Position numbers and translations under genes: made by a program. The notes under the pieces were generated by a model that saw only the letters and a program-made list of their open reading frames with translations, made no database searches and was not told the origin of the DNA. 64,000 nucleotides of DNA from Streptomyces akebiae (GTDB taxonomy: Bacteria > Actinomycetota > Actinomycetes > Streptomycetales > Streptomycetaceae): contig NZ_CP080647.1 in assembly GCF_019599145.1 (NCBI RefSeq), positions 7,998,001 through 8,062,000 of the forward strand, written 5' to 3'. Of the stretch, positions 45,823 to 54,094 are shown in pieces (position 1 is the first letter of the stretch; the number at the start of each line of letters is the position of its first letter).

Positions 45823-46344
45823 TCATGGTGTCTCTCGACGACCACGGTCGTGGTCACGGCCACGGTCGTGGTCACGGCCACGGTCGTGGTCACCGCCACG
45901 ACGATCATCATGCCGACTGGCGCCGGGTACGGCGAAGCCAGGGTTCGCCGTCGCGACGGCACAGGTCACCCGCCCGGGCCGCCCGTTCACCGGCTCCGAC
46001 TTCCGCTTCGGCACGAGGAGTTCACCCCCGCCGACCAGCGCGGCGGCCTCCGCGACGGACGGGGTGCCGACGGAGGTGAGGGCCACACCGGAGGGGTTCG
46101 GCACCGCCACGCCGGCCAACTCCGCGGCGGAGTGGGTGACCAGGGGGACGCCGAGCCGTTCGGCGGCCCGGACGAGCCCGGGTTCGCCTGCCTTGGCCTC
46201 GACGGTGACGAGCGCGACGACCGCCTCCGGGGAGAGCCCCGCATCCCGCAGAGCCCTCTCGACCAGGTCGAGGACCTCCGTCACCGACGCACCCGTGGAG
46301 GCGCCCACACCCACGACGAGCGCTTCGAAAACACGATCAGCCAC
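45823..46344 (-). CDS. cobE: Cobalamin biosynthesis protein, CobE / CbiG C-terminal type
   Basis: 173 residues. Residues 1-125 match the CbiG C-terminal/CobE domain: LVVGVGASTGASVTEVLDLVERAL, VALVTVEAKAGEPGLVRAAERLGVPLVTHSAAELAGV and SVAEAAALVGGGELLVPKRKS. The last 30 residues are an Asp/His/Arg repeat (GRDHDRGRDHDRG) from an 18-bp DNA repeat. GTG start that abuts an intergenic repeat, with no Shine-Dalgarno in front. First gene of the cobE-cbiX-cobC operon. Confidence 0.8.
   Translation of the reverse strand: MADRVFEALVVGVGASTGASVTEVLDLVERALRDAGLSPEAVVALVTVEAKAGEPGLVRAAERLGVPLVTHSAAELAGVAVPNPSGVALTSVGTPSVAEAAALVGGGELLVPKRKSEPVNGRPGRVTCAVATANPGFAVPGASRHDDRRGGDHDRGRDHDRGRDHDRGRRETP
45845..45898 (+). 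repeat. 18-bp tandem repeats inside cobE
   Basis: CGGTCGTGGTCACGGCCA occurs three times in a row, the last with one change. On the minus strand it encodes the repeated Asp-His-Asp-Arg-Gly-Arg motif of the CobE tail. Slippage-prone, so length may vary between strains. Confidence 0.85.
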
Positions 46345-46346
46345 AG

Positions 46347-46394
46347 CCGCGCCCCGTCAGGGGCGCGGGGAACTGCGCGACAAGCCACAACGAA
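46347..46394 (-). repeat. Dispersed intergenic repeat, copy 3 (complete, inverted)
   Basis: On the minus strand: GTTGTGGCTTGTCGCGCAG, TTCCCCGCGCCCC, TGACGGGGCGCGGC. Same element as at 15268-15300 and 41400-41446. Its palindromic GC arm ends three bases before the cobE start codon, so it occupies the place of the ribosome-binding site. Confidence 0.75.
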
Positions 46395-46498
46395 CCCGTA
46401 GCCGAAACCCGACCTCCCGCTCCACCTGCTCCACCCTCTCCACCCTCGTCCCGGGGCGCCGCAGCCAAGAGGCCCGCCTCTTCCGGTAGCAAGGACGC

Positions 46499-47227
46499 AT
46501 GGCGGTCTTCGTGGCACTCGGCGCGTTCCTGATGACGCTGCTCGGCGGCTGGACGGCGCAACGCGTGACGGACCGCCGTCACCTGGTGCTGGGCCTGGCC
46601 GGCGGCCTGATGCTGGGTGTGGTCGGCCTCGATCTGCTCCCCGAGGCGCTGGAGGCCGCCGGCGACGAGATCTTCGGCGTACCGGCCGCGCTGCTGCTGT
46701 TCGTCGCCGGGTTCCTCCTGGCCCACCTGGTGGAACGCCTGCTGGCCGTCCGCCAGGCGGCGCACGGCGCGGAGGAGAACAACGGCCGTACGCCCCAGGT
46801 GGGTCTGACGGCCGCGGCCGCGATGGTCGGACACAGCGCCATGGACGGTGTCGCCATCGGCGCGGCCTTCCAGATCGGCGAGGGCATGGGCATCGCGGTC
46901 GCGCTCGCGGTGATCGCCCATGACTTCGCGGACGGTTTCAACACGTACACGCTCACCAGCGTCTACGGCAACGCCCGCCGCCGTGCGCTGGCGATGCTGT
47001 TCGCGGACGCGGCGGCCCCGGTGGTGGGAGCCGCCTCCACGCTGCTGTTCACGATCCCGGAGGGACCGCTCGGCTGTTATCTCGGCTTCTTCGGAGGCGC
47101 CCTGCTCTATCTCGCCGCCGCGGAGATCCTCCCCGAGGCCCACCACGAACATCCGGCCCACTCCACGCTGCTGTGCACGATCGGCGGGGCGGCCTTCATC
47201 TGGCTGGTGGTGGGCGTGGCGGAGTGA
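46499..47227 (+). CDS. ZIP-family metal transporter
   Basis: 242 residues with about seven to eight helices. Characteristic ZIP helix motifs: MVGHSAMDGVAIGAAFQIGEG (helix IV, HxxxDG) and AVIAHDFADGFNTYTL (helix V, HDFADG), the binuclear metal site. It lies divergently between cobalamin genes, suggesting Co2+ or Zn2+ supply (inference). ATG after AGCAAGGACGC. The family usually imports divalent metal ions. Confidence 0.85.
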   Translation: MAVFVALGAFLMTLLGGWTAQRVTDRRHLVLGLAGGLMLGVVGLDLLPEALEAAGDEIFGVPAALLLFVAGFLLAHLVERLLAVRQAAHGAEENNGRTPQVGLTAAAAMVGHSAMDGVAIGAAFQIGEGMGIAVALAVIAHDFADGFNTYTLTSVYGNARRRALAMLFADAAAPVVGAASTLLFTIPEGPLGCYLGFFGGALLYLAAAEILPEAHHEHPAHSTLLCTIGGAAFIWLVVGVAE

Positions 47228-47298
47228 GCGGGCAGGCCGACCGGCCGACCGGCCGCTCGCGACGCCCCGCGGACTGCTCGTGAGGCCCCGCGGACCGC

Positions 47299-48669
47299 TC
47301 ATGACGCCCGGCATCTCTCCACGAACCGCCGTGCGACACCGGGCTCCGAGGCCCAGTGGGTGTGCAGATAGCTCGCGTGCACCCCTCCCCGCACGAATCC
47401 CTCGACCCGGGGCCGAGGGGACCGTATCCCCCAGGCGGGGGCGGGCCCGGCCCCCGGCTCGACGACCGTCCGGTGGAATTCGTGGGCCCGCATCCGGGTC
47501 CCGGCCGGCGCGAGCACGCTGTTGCCCACCGCCACCGCGTCCCGGTACCCGAGGGTCAGCCGCTCGTCCATCCGCGCCGTCGCGTCGAGCACGCCGCACA
47601 TGGGCCGCCCCTCCAGCTCCCGGCACAGGTAGAGCAGACCGGCGCACTCGGCGGCCACCGGAGCCCCGCCGAACGCCAGCTCGGCCACGGCCTTGCGCAG
47701 CGGCTCGTTGGCGGACAGCTCGGCGGCGTACATCTCGGGGAACCCGCCGCCGATCACCAACCCGCGCGTCCCGTCGGGCAGTTGCTCGTCACGCAGCGGA
47801 TCGAAGACGACCACCTCGGCACCCGCGGCGGTCAACAGCTCGGCGTGCTCGGCGTAGGAGAAGGTGAACGCGGGCCCCCCGGCCACGGCGACCACCTCCC
47901 GCCTCCCCGTGGCCGTGGCCGCGACGGGGGGCTCCCACACGGCCCCCGACAGCGCCCCGGCGCTGCGGGCGAGCGCGACCAGCGCCTCCAGATCGCACCC
48001 GGCCCGCACCTGCGCGGCCATCGCCGCCACGGCCTCCAGCGCGGCGGTCTGCCGCTCGGCGACGGGGACCAGTCCCAGATGCCGGGACGGGGTGTCCACC
48101 TGCGGAGCCCGCCGCAGCACCCCCAGCACGGGCACCCCGGTCGACTCCAGGGCGTCCCGCAACAGTTCCTCGTGCCGGTCCGAGGCGACCTTGTTGAGGA
48201 TCACGCCCCCGATCCGCACCTCGGGATCCCAGGAGGCGAACCCGTGCACCAGCGCGGCCACCGACCGCGACTGCGACGACGCGTCCACGACCAGCACCAC
48301 CGGCGCCCGCAGCAGCTTCGCCACGTGCGCCGTGGACGCCAGCTCCCCCTGCCCCGAGGCGCCGTCGAACATCCCCATCACACCCTCGACGACGGCGATG
48401 TCGCACCCGCGCGCCCCGTGCGCGAAGAGCGGCGCGACCAGCTCCGGCCCGCACAGGTACGCGTCGAGGTTCCGCCCCACCCGCCCGCTGGCGAGCGCGT
48501 GGTAGCCGGGGTCGATGTAGTCCGGCCCCACCTTGTGCGGGGACACGGCGAGCCCCCGCTCGGTCAGCGCGGCCATCAGACCCGTGGCCACGGTGGTCTT
48601 GCCGCTGCGCGACGAGGGCGCGGCGATCACCAGCCGGGGCACGGAGGCCACTGAGGCGTAAGGCGTCAC
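47299..48669 (-). CDS. cobB: Cobyrinate a,c-diamide synthase
   Basis: 456 residues. N-terminal P-loop-like dethiobiotin-synthetase fold (APSSRSGKTTVATGLMAALTERGLAVSPHKVGPDYIDPGYH) and a C-terminal class I glutamine amidotransferase with the cysteine in VAAECAGLLYL. Uses ATP and glutamine to amidate side chains a and c of (hydrogeno)byrinate. GTG start, 4 bp after the cobO stop. Last gene of the cobD-cobQ-chelatase-cobO-cobB operon. Confidence 0.95.
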   Translation of the reverse strand: MTPYASVASVPRLVIAAPSSRSGKTTVATGLMAALTERGLAVSPHKVGPDYIDPGYHALASGRVGRNLDAYLCGPELVAPLFAHGARGCDIAVVEGVMGMFDGASGQGELASTAHVAKLLRAPVVLVVDASSQSRSVAALVHGFASWDPEVRIGGVILNKVASDRHEELLRDALESTGVPVLGVLRRAPQVDTPSRHLGLVPVAERQTAALEAVAAMAAQVRAGCDLEALVALARSAGALSGAVWEPPVAATATGRREVVAVAGGPAFTFSYAEHAELLTAAGAEVVVFDPLRDEQLPDGTRGLVIGGGFPEMYAAELSANEPLRKAVAELAFGGAPVAAECAGLLYLCRELEGRPMCGVLDATARMDERLTLGYRDAVAVGNSVLAPAGTRMRAHEFHRTVVEPGAGPAPAWGIRSPRPRVEGFVRGGVHASYLHTHWASEPGVARRFVERCRAS

Positions 48670-48673
48670 GATG

Positions 48674-49273
48674 TCACCACTCGATGCCCCGCTGGCCCTT
48701 CTGGCCCGCGTCCATGGGGTGCTTGACCTTCGACATGTCGGTCACGAGGTCCGCGAAGTCGACGAGCTTCTCGGGCGCGTTCCGCCCGGTGATCACCACG
48801 TGCTGGGTCCCGGGCCGGTTCCGCAGCACGTCGATCACCTCGTCGGTGTCGATCCACCCCCAGTGCAGCGGGTACGCGAACTCGTCCAGCACGTACAGCT
48901 TGTACGTCTCGGCCGCGAGGTCCCGCTTGACCTGCTGCCAGCCCTCGCGGGCCTTGTCCTCGTTGTCCATCTGCCCGTCGCGCTGGACCCACGACCAGCC
49001 CTCGCCCATCTTGTGCCAGTCGACGGACCCGCCCTCACCGGACGCCCCGAGCACACGCAGCGCGTTCTCCTCGCCGACCTTCCACTTCGCCGACTTGACG
49101 AACTGGAACACCCCGATCGGCCACCCCTGGTTCCAGGCCCGCAGCGCGAGCCCGAAGGCGGCGGTGGACTTCCCCTTGCCGATGCCCGTGTGCACGAAGA
49201 CCAGTGGACGATTCCTGCGCTGACGAGTCGTCAGCCCGTCGTCCGGTACGACACTCGGCTGTCCCTGAGGCAT
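48674..49273 (-). CDS. cobO: Cob(I)yrinic acid a,c-diamide adenosyltransferase
   Basis: 199 residues of the CobA/CobO/BtuR family: P-loop VHTGIGKGKSTAAFGLALRAW, then FVKSAKWKVGEENAL, KMGEGWSW and YVLDEFAYPLHWGWIDTDEV (Walker B). Adds the adenosyl group to the cobalt of cob(I)yrinate diamide. Its ATG directly abuts the chelatase TAG, so the two are translationally coupled. Confidence 0.95.
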   Translation of the reverse strand: MPQGQPSVVPDDGLTTRQRRNRPLVFVHTGIGKGKSTAAFGLALRAWNQGWPIGVFQFVKSAKWKVGEENALRVLGASGEGGSVDWHKMGEGWSWVQRDGQMDNEDKAREGWQQVKRDLAAETYKLYVLDEFAYPLHWGWIDTDEVIDVLRNRPGTQHVVITGRNAPEKLVDFADLVTDMSKVKHPMDAGQKGQRGIEW

Positions 49274-51310
49274 CTACGCCGCCCTCCCAGAAGTCCTCTG
49301 CGTTCCCTGCACATCCCGTACCAGCCCGGCGATGGAGTCCGCCCGCAGCTCGTCCAACGTCACCGCCGTACCGCCGAGTTCACCCGCCAGCTGCCCGGCG
49401 AGCCCCAGTCGGACATGGCCCGACTCGCAGTCGATCACCACGGACGCGTGGCCCTCGGCCGCGAACAGCCGTGCCGCCCGCCCGGCGAGCGCGACGGGCT
49501 CCGGCCCACCCGTCGCCCGGCCGTCGGTGACCACCACGACCAGCGGTCGCCGCGCGGGGTCCCGCAGCCGCTCCACCCGCAGCACGTCGTGCGCCTTGAG
49601 CAACCCGGCCGCCAGCGGCGTCCGCCCGCCCGTCGGCAGCGACTCCAGCCGGGCCGCCGCCGCGTCCACCGACGAGGTCGGCGGCAACGCCACCTCGGCG
49701 GCCGCCCCGCGGAACGTCACCAGGCCCACCTTGTCCCGCCGCTGATAGGCGTCGAGCAGCAGCGACAGCACCGCGCCCTTCACGGCGCCCATCCGCTGCC
49801 GCGCCGCCATCGAGCCGGAGGCGTCGACCACGAACAGCACGAGGTTGCCCTCCCGCCCCTCCCGGGTCGCCTGCCGCAGATCGTCACGCCGTACCACCAG
49901 CCCCGGCCCGGACCGCCCCCGCGTCCGCTGATGCGGCGCGGCGGCCCGCACCGTCGCCGCCAGATGCAGCTTGGTCAGCGTGCCACGCGGCCTGCGCGCC
50001 CCGGTCGTGCGCCCGTGCTCGGTCCGCGCGCGCGAACGCCGCCCGGCGGCACCCTCCCCGAGCCCCGGCACGCTGAGCACCCTCGTACGGAACGGCTCGG
50101 CGGCCCGTACGGCGGACTGCTCCCCGGCGGCGGGCGCCTGGGCCGGCACACCCTCGCCGGACTCGGGCTGCGCGCCCCCGTCGCCGCCCTGCGGTCCGTC
50201 GGACTCGGGAGCCGGCGGCCGCCCACCCCCACCGGGCCCGTCGGGACCGGGATCGGGATCGTCGTCCTGCGAGTCCTGCGGGTCCTGTGGGCCCTGCGGC
50301 GGCTCCGCGAACTCCTCCAGCGTCTCGTCGAGCTTGTCCTCGTCGAGCCCCGGCGCGTCGAACGGGTTCCGGCGGCGCCGGTGCGGCAGCGCGAGCAGCG
50401 CCGCCCGGCGCACATCCTCCGCGAGCACCTCGGTCCGGCCGTTCCACGCCGCCAGCGCGGTCGCGGTCCGGGCCATCACGATGTCGGCCCGCATCCCGTC
50501 CACCTCGAAGGCCGCGCAGGTCGCCGCGATCTGCCGCAGCGCGCCGTCGCCCAGCACCACGGACGACAGCAACTCCCGTGCCGCGACGACCCGTTGCCGT
50601 ACGTCGGCCTCCTCGTCCGCCCAACGGGCCGCGAAACCGGCCGGGTCGTCGTCGTAGGCGAGCCGCCGCCGGACGACCTCCACCCGCTGGTCCGGCTCCC
50701 GCGAGGCCGCGACCTCCACGGTCAGCCCGAACCGGTCGAGCAACTGCGGCCGCAGCTCGCCCTCCTCGGGGTTCATCGTCCCGACCAGCAGGAACCGCGC
50801 GGCATGCCGTACGGAGACGCCCTCGCGCTCCACGTACGAGGCGCCCATCGCGGCAGCGTCCAGCAGCAGGTCGACGAGGTGGTCGTGGAGCAGGTTCACC
50901 TCGTCGACGTAGAGGATGCCCCGGTGCGCGTCCGCGAGCAGCCCGGGCTCGAAGGCCTTCACGCCCTCGGACAGCGCCCGTTCGATGTCGAGGGCGCCGA
51001 CGAGCCGGTCCTCGGAGGCGCCGACGGGCAGTTCGACCATGCGTGACGGCCGGGTCTCGAACGCCGGCTCGTGCGGTCCGTCCGGACACGCCGGGTCCGG
51101 CTTCACGGGGTCGCAGGAGAACCGGCATCCGACGACGACCTCCACCTCCGGCAGCAGCGCCGCGAGCGCCCGCACGGCGGTGCTCTTCGCGGTGCCCTTC
51201 TCGCCGCGCACCAGCACACCGCCGACGGCCGGCGACACCGCGTTCAGCAGCAGCGCGAGGCGCAGGTCGTCCTGGCCCACGACGGCCGTGAACGGAAAAG
51301 GAACACTCAC
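49274..51310 (-). CDS. Cobaltochelatase, ChlI-ChlD fusion type
   Basis: 678 residues. An AAA+ domain (1-340) has Walker A GEKGTAKST and the GILYVDEVNLLHDHLVDLLLDAAA Walker B/helix 2 insert typical of magnesium-chelatase I subunits. A Pro/Gly/Asp-rich linker (about 345-430; QDPQDSQDDDPDPGPDGPGGG) joins a C-terminal VWA domain with the MIDAS motif DASGSMAARQR. In actinobacterial cob clusters such fusions act with CobN to insert cobalt; cobN is not in this window. GTG start overlaps the stop of a 27-codon ORF (GTGA). Confidence 0.88.
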   Translation of the reverse strand: MSVPFPFTAVVGQDDLRLALLLNAVSPAVGGVLVRGEKGTAKSTAVRALAALLPEVEVVVGCRFSCDPVKPDPACPDGPHEPAFETRPSRMVELPVGASEDRLVGALDIERALSEGVKAFEPGLLADAHRGILYVDEVNLLHDHLVDLLLDAAAMGASYVEREGVSVRHAARFLLVGTMNPEEGELRPQLLDRFGLTVEVAASREPDQRVEVVRRRLAYDDDPAGFAARWADEEADVRQRVVAARELLSSVVLGDGALRQIAATCAAFEVDGMRADIVMARTATALAAWNGRTEVLAEDVRRAALLALPHRRRRNPFDAPGLDEDKLDETLEEFAEPPQGPQDPQDSQDDDPDPGPDGPGGGGRPPAPESDGPQGGDGGAQPESGEGVPAQAPAAGEQSAVRAAEPFRTRVLSVPGLGEGAAGRRSRARTEHGRTTGARRPRGTLTKLHLAATVRAAAPHQRTRGRSGPGLVVRRDDLRQATREGREGNLVLFVVDASGSMAARQRMGAVKGAVLSLLLDAYQRRDKVGLVTFRGAAAEVALPPTSSVDAAAARLESLPTGGRTPLAAGLLKAHDVLRVERLRDPARRPLVVVVTDGRATGGPEPVALAGRAARLFAAEGHASVVIDCESGHVRLGLAGQLAGELGGTAVTLDELRADSIAGLVRDVQGTQRTSGRAA

Positions 51311-51390
51311 TTTGCGTCGCCCTCCAAGTCACCCTCCGGCAGCGGGCGGTTGACCCGCGGCCGGTCGTTCAGCAGCGCGTCCGCGCTCAT
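51307..51390 (-). CDS. 27-residue ORF coupled between cobQ and chelatase genes
   Basis: An ATG at 51390 overlaps the cobQ stop (ATGA) and its TGA overlaps the chelatase GTG start (GTGA). The peptide starts MSADALLNDRPRVNRPLPEG and ends DLEGDAK; it is soluble and charged. Overlap on both sides with 4 bp each strongly suggests translation, at least as a coupler that carries ribosomes from cobQ to the chelatase. AGGG/GGAGG-like sequence inside it (GACTTGGAGGGC) is a good ribosome-binding site for the chelatase start. No family recognised. Confidence 0.5.
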   Translation of the reverse strand: MSADALLNDRPRVNRPLPEGDLEGDAK

Positions 51391-52913
51391 CCGGACGCTC
51401 CCGGTGTTCCCGGTGCTCCGGGCGGCACGAACGGCAGCCCCGTCGGCGCGCCCGACTCGATGAGCCGCCACAGCGCGTCCGTGTCCGCGTGCTCCTCGAT
51501 CAGGTCGCCGAGCCGGTCGAGCTGCTCCTCGCGCAGCGCGGCGAACGACGTGTCGGGGGACGGCACGAACCGCCGCCCCGAGGCCGTCGCCACCTCGCGC
51601 AGGAAGGCCCGCCGGAACCCGTCCGACTCCAGCGACCCGTGCCAGTGCGTGCCCCAGGTCTGTCCGACCCGGCACCCGTCCAGGAAGGGTTCACCGCCCA
51701 GCACCTCGGCGACCCCGTGATGGATCTCGTACCCCTCGACCCGTTCCCCGAGAGCCTCCCCGACGGGCCGCGTGAGCGTCTTCTCCGGGGCGAACCGCAC
51801 CCGGACGGGAAGCACCCCGAGCCCCGGGACGTGTCCTCGACGGCTCTCGACGTCGTCCTCGACGTGCTCCCCGAGCATCTGGAACCCGCCGCACAGCCCG
51901 AGCACCGGCCGCCCTTCGGCGGCTCTGCGCACCAACGCCTCGGCGAGCCCCCGCTCCCGCAGCCACTCCAGTGCCCGGACCGTGCCCCGGGTCCCCGGGA
52001 CGACGACCAGGTCGGCGTCGGCCAGTTCCTCGGCGCGGTCCACGAACCGCACCACGACACCGGGTTCGGCGGCGAGCGCGTCCACGTCGGTGAAGTTGGA
52101 CATCAGCGGAACCGCGCACACGGCGACCCGCAGCACGTCCTCCCCGACGGGCGGCGCGACGTTCGACTCCCGGACCGTGCCCCGGAGCGAGATGCGCAGC
52201 CCGTCCTCCTCGTCGATCCCGAGCCCGTGCCGGAAGGGCAGCACCCCGTACGTCGGCCGCCCGGTGAGCCCGCGCAGCATGTCGAGCCCCGGCTCCAACA
52301 GGGAGACGTCTCCCCGGAACTTGTTGACGAGGAACCCGGCGACGAGGGCCTGGTCCTCGGGGGAGAGCAGCGCGACGGTCCCGAAGAACGACGCGAAGAC
52401 ACCGCCGCGGTCGATGTCGCCGACCACGAGCACGGGCAGCCCGGCGTTCCGGGCGATCCCCATGTTGACGATGTCGGTCCGCCGCAGATTGATCTCGGCC
52501 GGAGAGCCGGCCCCCTCGCAGATCACCGCGTCATACGTGCCCCGCAGCTCGGCGAGGCAGTCCAACACGACCCCGAGCAGCCGCTGTTGCCGCCCTCCGT
52601 GGTACCCGCGCGCACTCATCTCGCCCACGGGCTTGCCCAGCAGCACCACCTGACTGCTGCGTTCGCCCCCGGGCTTCAGCAGCACGGGGTTCATGAGCGC
52701 GGTGGGCTCCACCCGGCACGCCTGCGCCTGCATGGCCTGCGCCCGCCCGATCTCGGCGCCCTCCTTCGTCACGAAGGAGTTGAGCGACATGTTCTGCGCC
52801 TTGAACGGCGCGACCTTGACCCCCTGCCGCACCAGCCACCGGCAGATTCCGGCGGTGACCACGCTCTTCCCCGCGTCGGAGGTGGTCCCGGCGACCAACA
52901 GCCCGCCACTCAT
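51387..52913 (-). CDS. cobQ: Cobyric acid synthase
   Basis: 508 residues from the ATG at 52913, which overlaps the cobD stop (ATGA). N-terminal ATP-binding domain: LLVAGTTSDAGKSVVTAGICRWLVRQGVKVAPFKAQNMSLNSFVT. C-terminal glutamine amidotransferase has RPVLGLCGGFQMLGEH with the nucleophile cysteine and a matching GTHWHGSLE histidine. Amidates side chains b, d, e and g of adenosylcobyrinate a,c-diamide. Length is usual. Confidence 0.96.
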   Translation of the reverse strand: MSGGLLVAGTTSDAGKSVVTAGICRWLVRQGVKVAPFKAQNMSLNSFVTKEGAEIGRAQAMQAQACRVEPTALMNPVLLKPGGERSSQVVLLGKPVGEMSARGYHGGRQQRLLGVVLDCLAELRGTYDAVICEGAGSPAEINLRRTDIVNMGIARNAGLPVLVVGDIDRGGVFASFFGTVALLSPEDQALVAGFLVNKFRGDVSLLEPGLDMLRGLTGRPTYGVLPFRHGLGIDEEDGLRISLRGTVRESNVAPPVGEDVLRVAVCAVPLMSNFTDVDALAAEPGVVVRFVDRAEELADADLVVVPGTRGTVRALEWLRERGLAEALVRRAAEGRPVLGLCGGFQMLGEHVEDDVESRRGHVPGLGVLPVRVRFAPEKTLTRPVGEALGERVEGYEIHHGVAEVLGGEPFLDGCRVGQTWGTHWHGSLESDGFRRAFLREVATASGRRFVPSPDTSFAALREEQLDRLGDLIEEHADTDALWRLIESGAPTGLPFVPPGAPGTPGASG

Positions 52914-53851
52914 CCCTGCCTCCTCGACCGCAGCAGCGACACACCCGCACCGATCCCCAACGCCAGCCATCCGACCCGCCGGGACAACCGGACGGTCCGC
53001 TCGATGTCATCCACGACGACGGCGCGCCCCTCCCCATTCAGCACCGGCCGGTGCTCGACCCGCCCCCCGTACGACAGCGTGCCCCCCAACCGCACTCCGA
53101 GCGCCCCCGCGAACGACGCCTCCACGGGTCCCGCGTTGGGACTCGGGTGCCGGCCCGCGTCCGCGCGCCAGGCCCGTACCGCCCCGCGGGCATCCCCACC
53201 GCAGGCCGCGGCCAGCACCGCCGTCAGCCGGGCCCCCGGCCAGCCCACGATGTCGTCCAGCCGCGCGGAGGCCCATCCGAACCGCCGATACCGCTCCGAC
53301 CGGTGTCCGACCATGGCGTCCAACGTGTTGACGGCCCGAAACCCCACCAGCCCGGGCACACCCGCCACGGCTCCCCACACGAGCGCGCCCACCACGGCGT
53401 CGGAGGTGTTCTCGGCGACGGACTCCACGACCGCCCGCGCGATCCCGTCCGGGTCGAGCGCCTGGGGATCCCGCCCGCACAGATGGGGCAGCCGGGCCCG
53501 CGCGCCCTCGACGTCCCCCGCGTCGAGCGACCGTGCGATCGCGCGAGCCTCCCGCCCGAGCGAAGTCCCCCCGACGACGGCCCAGGTGGCGGCGGCGGTC
53601 AACGCGACGGAGGCCGCACGCGACGGGCGTACGGCGGACGAGGCCAAGGCCCCGAGCGCCACGGCGCCACCCGCGCACACGGCGGTGTGCAGCGCGCCCC
53701 ACCCCCGGTGGTCCCGCCACAGCACCTGCTCCACGGCGCCGGCGGCCCGCCCGAACGCGGCGACCGGATGCCCCCGGCGAGGATCGCCGAGCAGCAGATC
53801 ACCGAGAAGTCCGGCGGTGGCGCCGTACGCGAAGACGCGATCGGCACGCAC
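52910..53851 (-). CDS. cobD: Adenosylcobinamide-phosphate synthase (CbiB/CobD)
   Basis: 313-residue integral membrane protein, first gene of the operon. Early FAYGATAGLLGDLLLGDPRRGHPVAAFGRAAGAVEQVLW and VESVAENTSDAVVGALVWGAVAGVPGLVGFRAVNTLDAMVGHR are CbiB signatures; about four to five helices. Attaches the aminopropanol (phosphate) arm to adenosylcobyrate. The GTG start at 53851 sits in the loop of a 10-bp hairpin and lacks a clear Shine-Dalgarno. A cobalamin riboswitch lies upstream. Confidence 0.93.
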   Translation of the reverse strand: MRADRVFAYGATAGLLGDLLLGDPRRGHPVAAFGRAAGAVEQVLWRDHRGWGALHTAVCAGGAVALGALASSAVRPSRAASVALTAAATWAVVGGTSLGREARAIARSLDAGDVEGARARLPHLCGRDPQALDPDGIARAVVESVAENTSDAVVGALVWGAVAGVPGLVGFRAVNTLDAMVGHRSERYRRFGWASARLDDIVGWPGARLTAVLAAACGGDARGAVRAWRADAGRHPSPNAGPVEASFAGALGVRLGGTLSYGGRVEHRPVLNGEGRAVVVDDIERTVRLSRRVGWLALGIGAGVSLLRSRRQG

Positions 53852-53868
53852 CGGTTCAGCCGATCGCG
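53836..53868 (-). promoter_or_regulatory. Hairpin enclosing the cobD start codon
   Basis: CGCGATCGGC (53836-53845, plus strand) is a perfect complement of GCCGATCGCG (53859-53868), a 10-bp stem with a 13-base loop. The cobD GTG codon (53849-53851) is in the loop. It follows the cobalamin riboswitch and is the likely expression platform controlling translation start. Confidence 0.5.
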
Positions 53869-53969
53869 AGATGGGAGGAGGATCCGGTACCGGGACTCAA
53901 GCGGCAGCCGCACATGGCGATATGTCCTCACTCAGGGTGTCCACGCCCTGGTTCGACGAGACCGACGGC

Positions 53970-54085
53970 GAGAGTTCCTGGCTCCCGGGAGGTTCTTCCC
54001 CGGTGACAGTGGCGGGACCGCGCCGGACTCGCACCGGCTTCCTCTCCTGCCGTCGTACATGGCCCCGGCAGTCCACCACGCGCCC
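53970..54085 (-). ncRNA. Cobalamin riboswitch
   Basis: On the minus strand, GGAAGCCGGTG (54042-54032), GAGTCC, then CCCGCCACTGT (54016-54006, the B12 box) and AGCCAGGA (53983-53976) occur in the order and spacing of the cobalamin riboswitch core. It lies about 120 nt upstream of cobD and should repress the cobD-cobQ-chelatase-cobO-cobB operon when adenosylcobalamin binds. Exact 5' and 3' limits are approximate. Confidence 0.88.
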
Positions 54086-54094
54086 GGAAGACCC

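Noticed and set aside
45845..45898. Possible CRISPR-like repeats
   Set aside because: Repeats are directly tandem without spacers and encode protein; the same applies to 22597-22645 and 43488-43526.
46345..46498. Second cobalamin riboswitch upstream of cobE
   Set aside because: No B12 box (GCCACTG) or GGTG core on either strand; the GC hairpin there belongs to the dispersed repeat.
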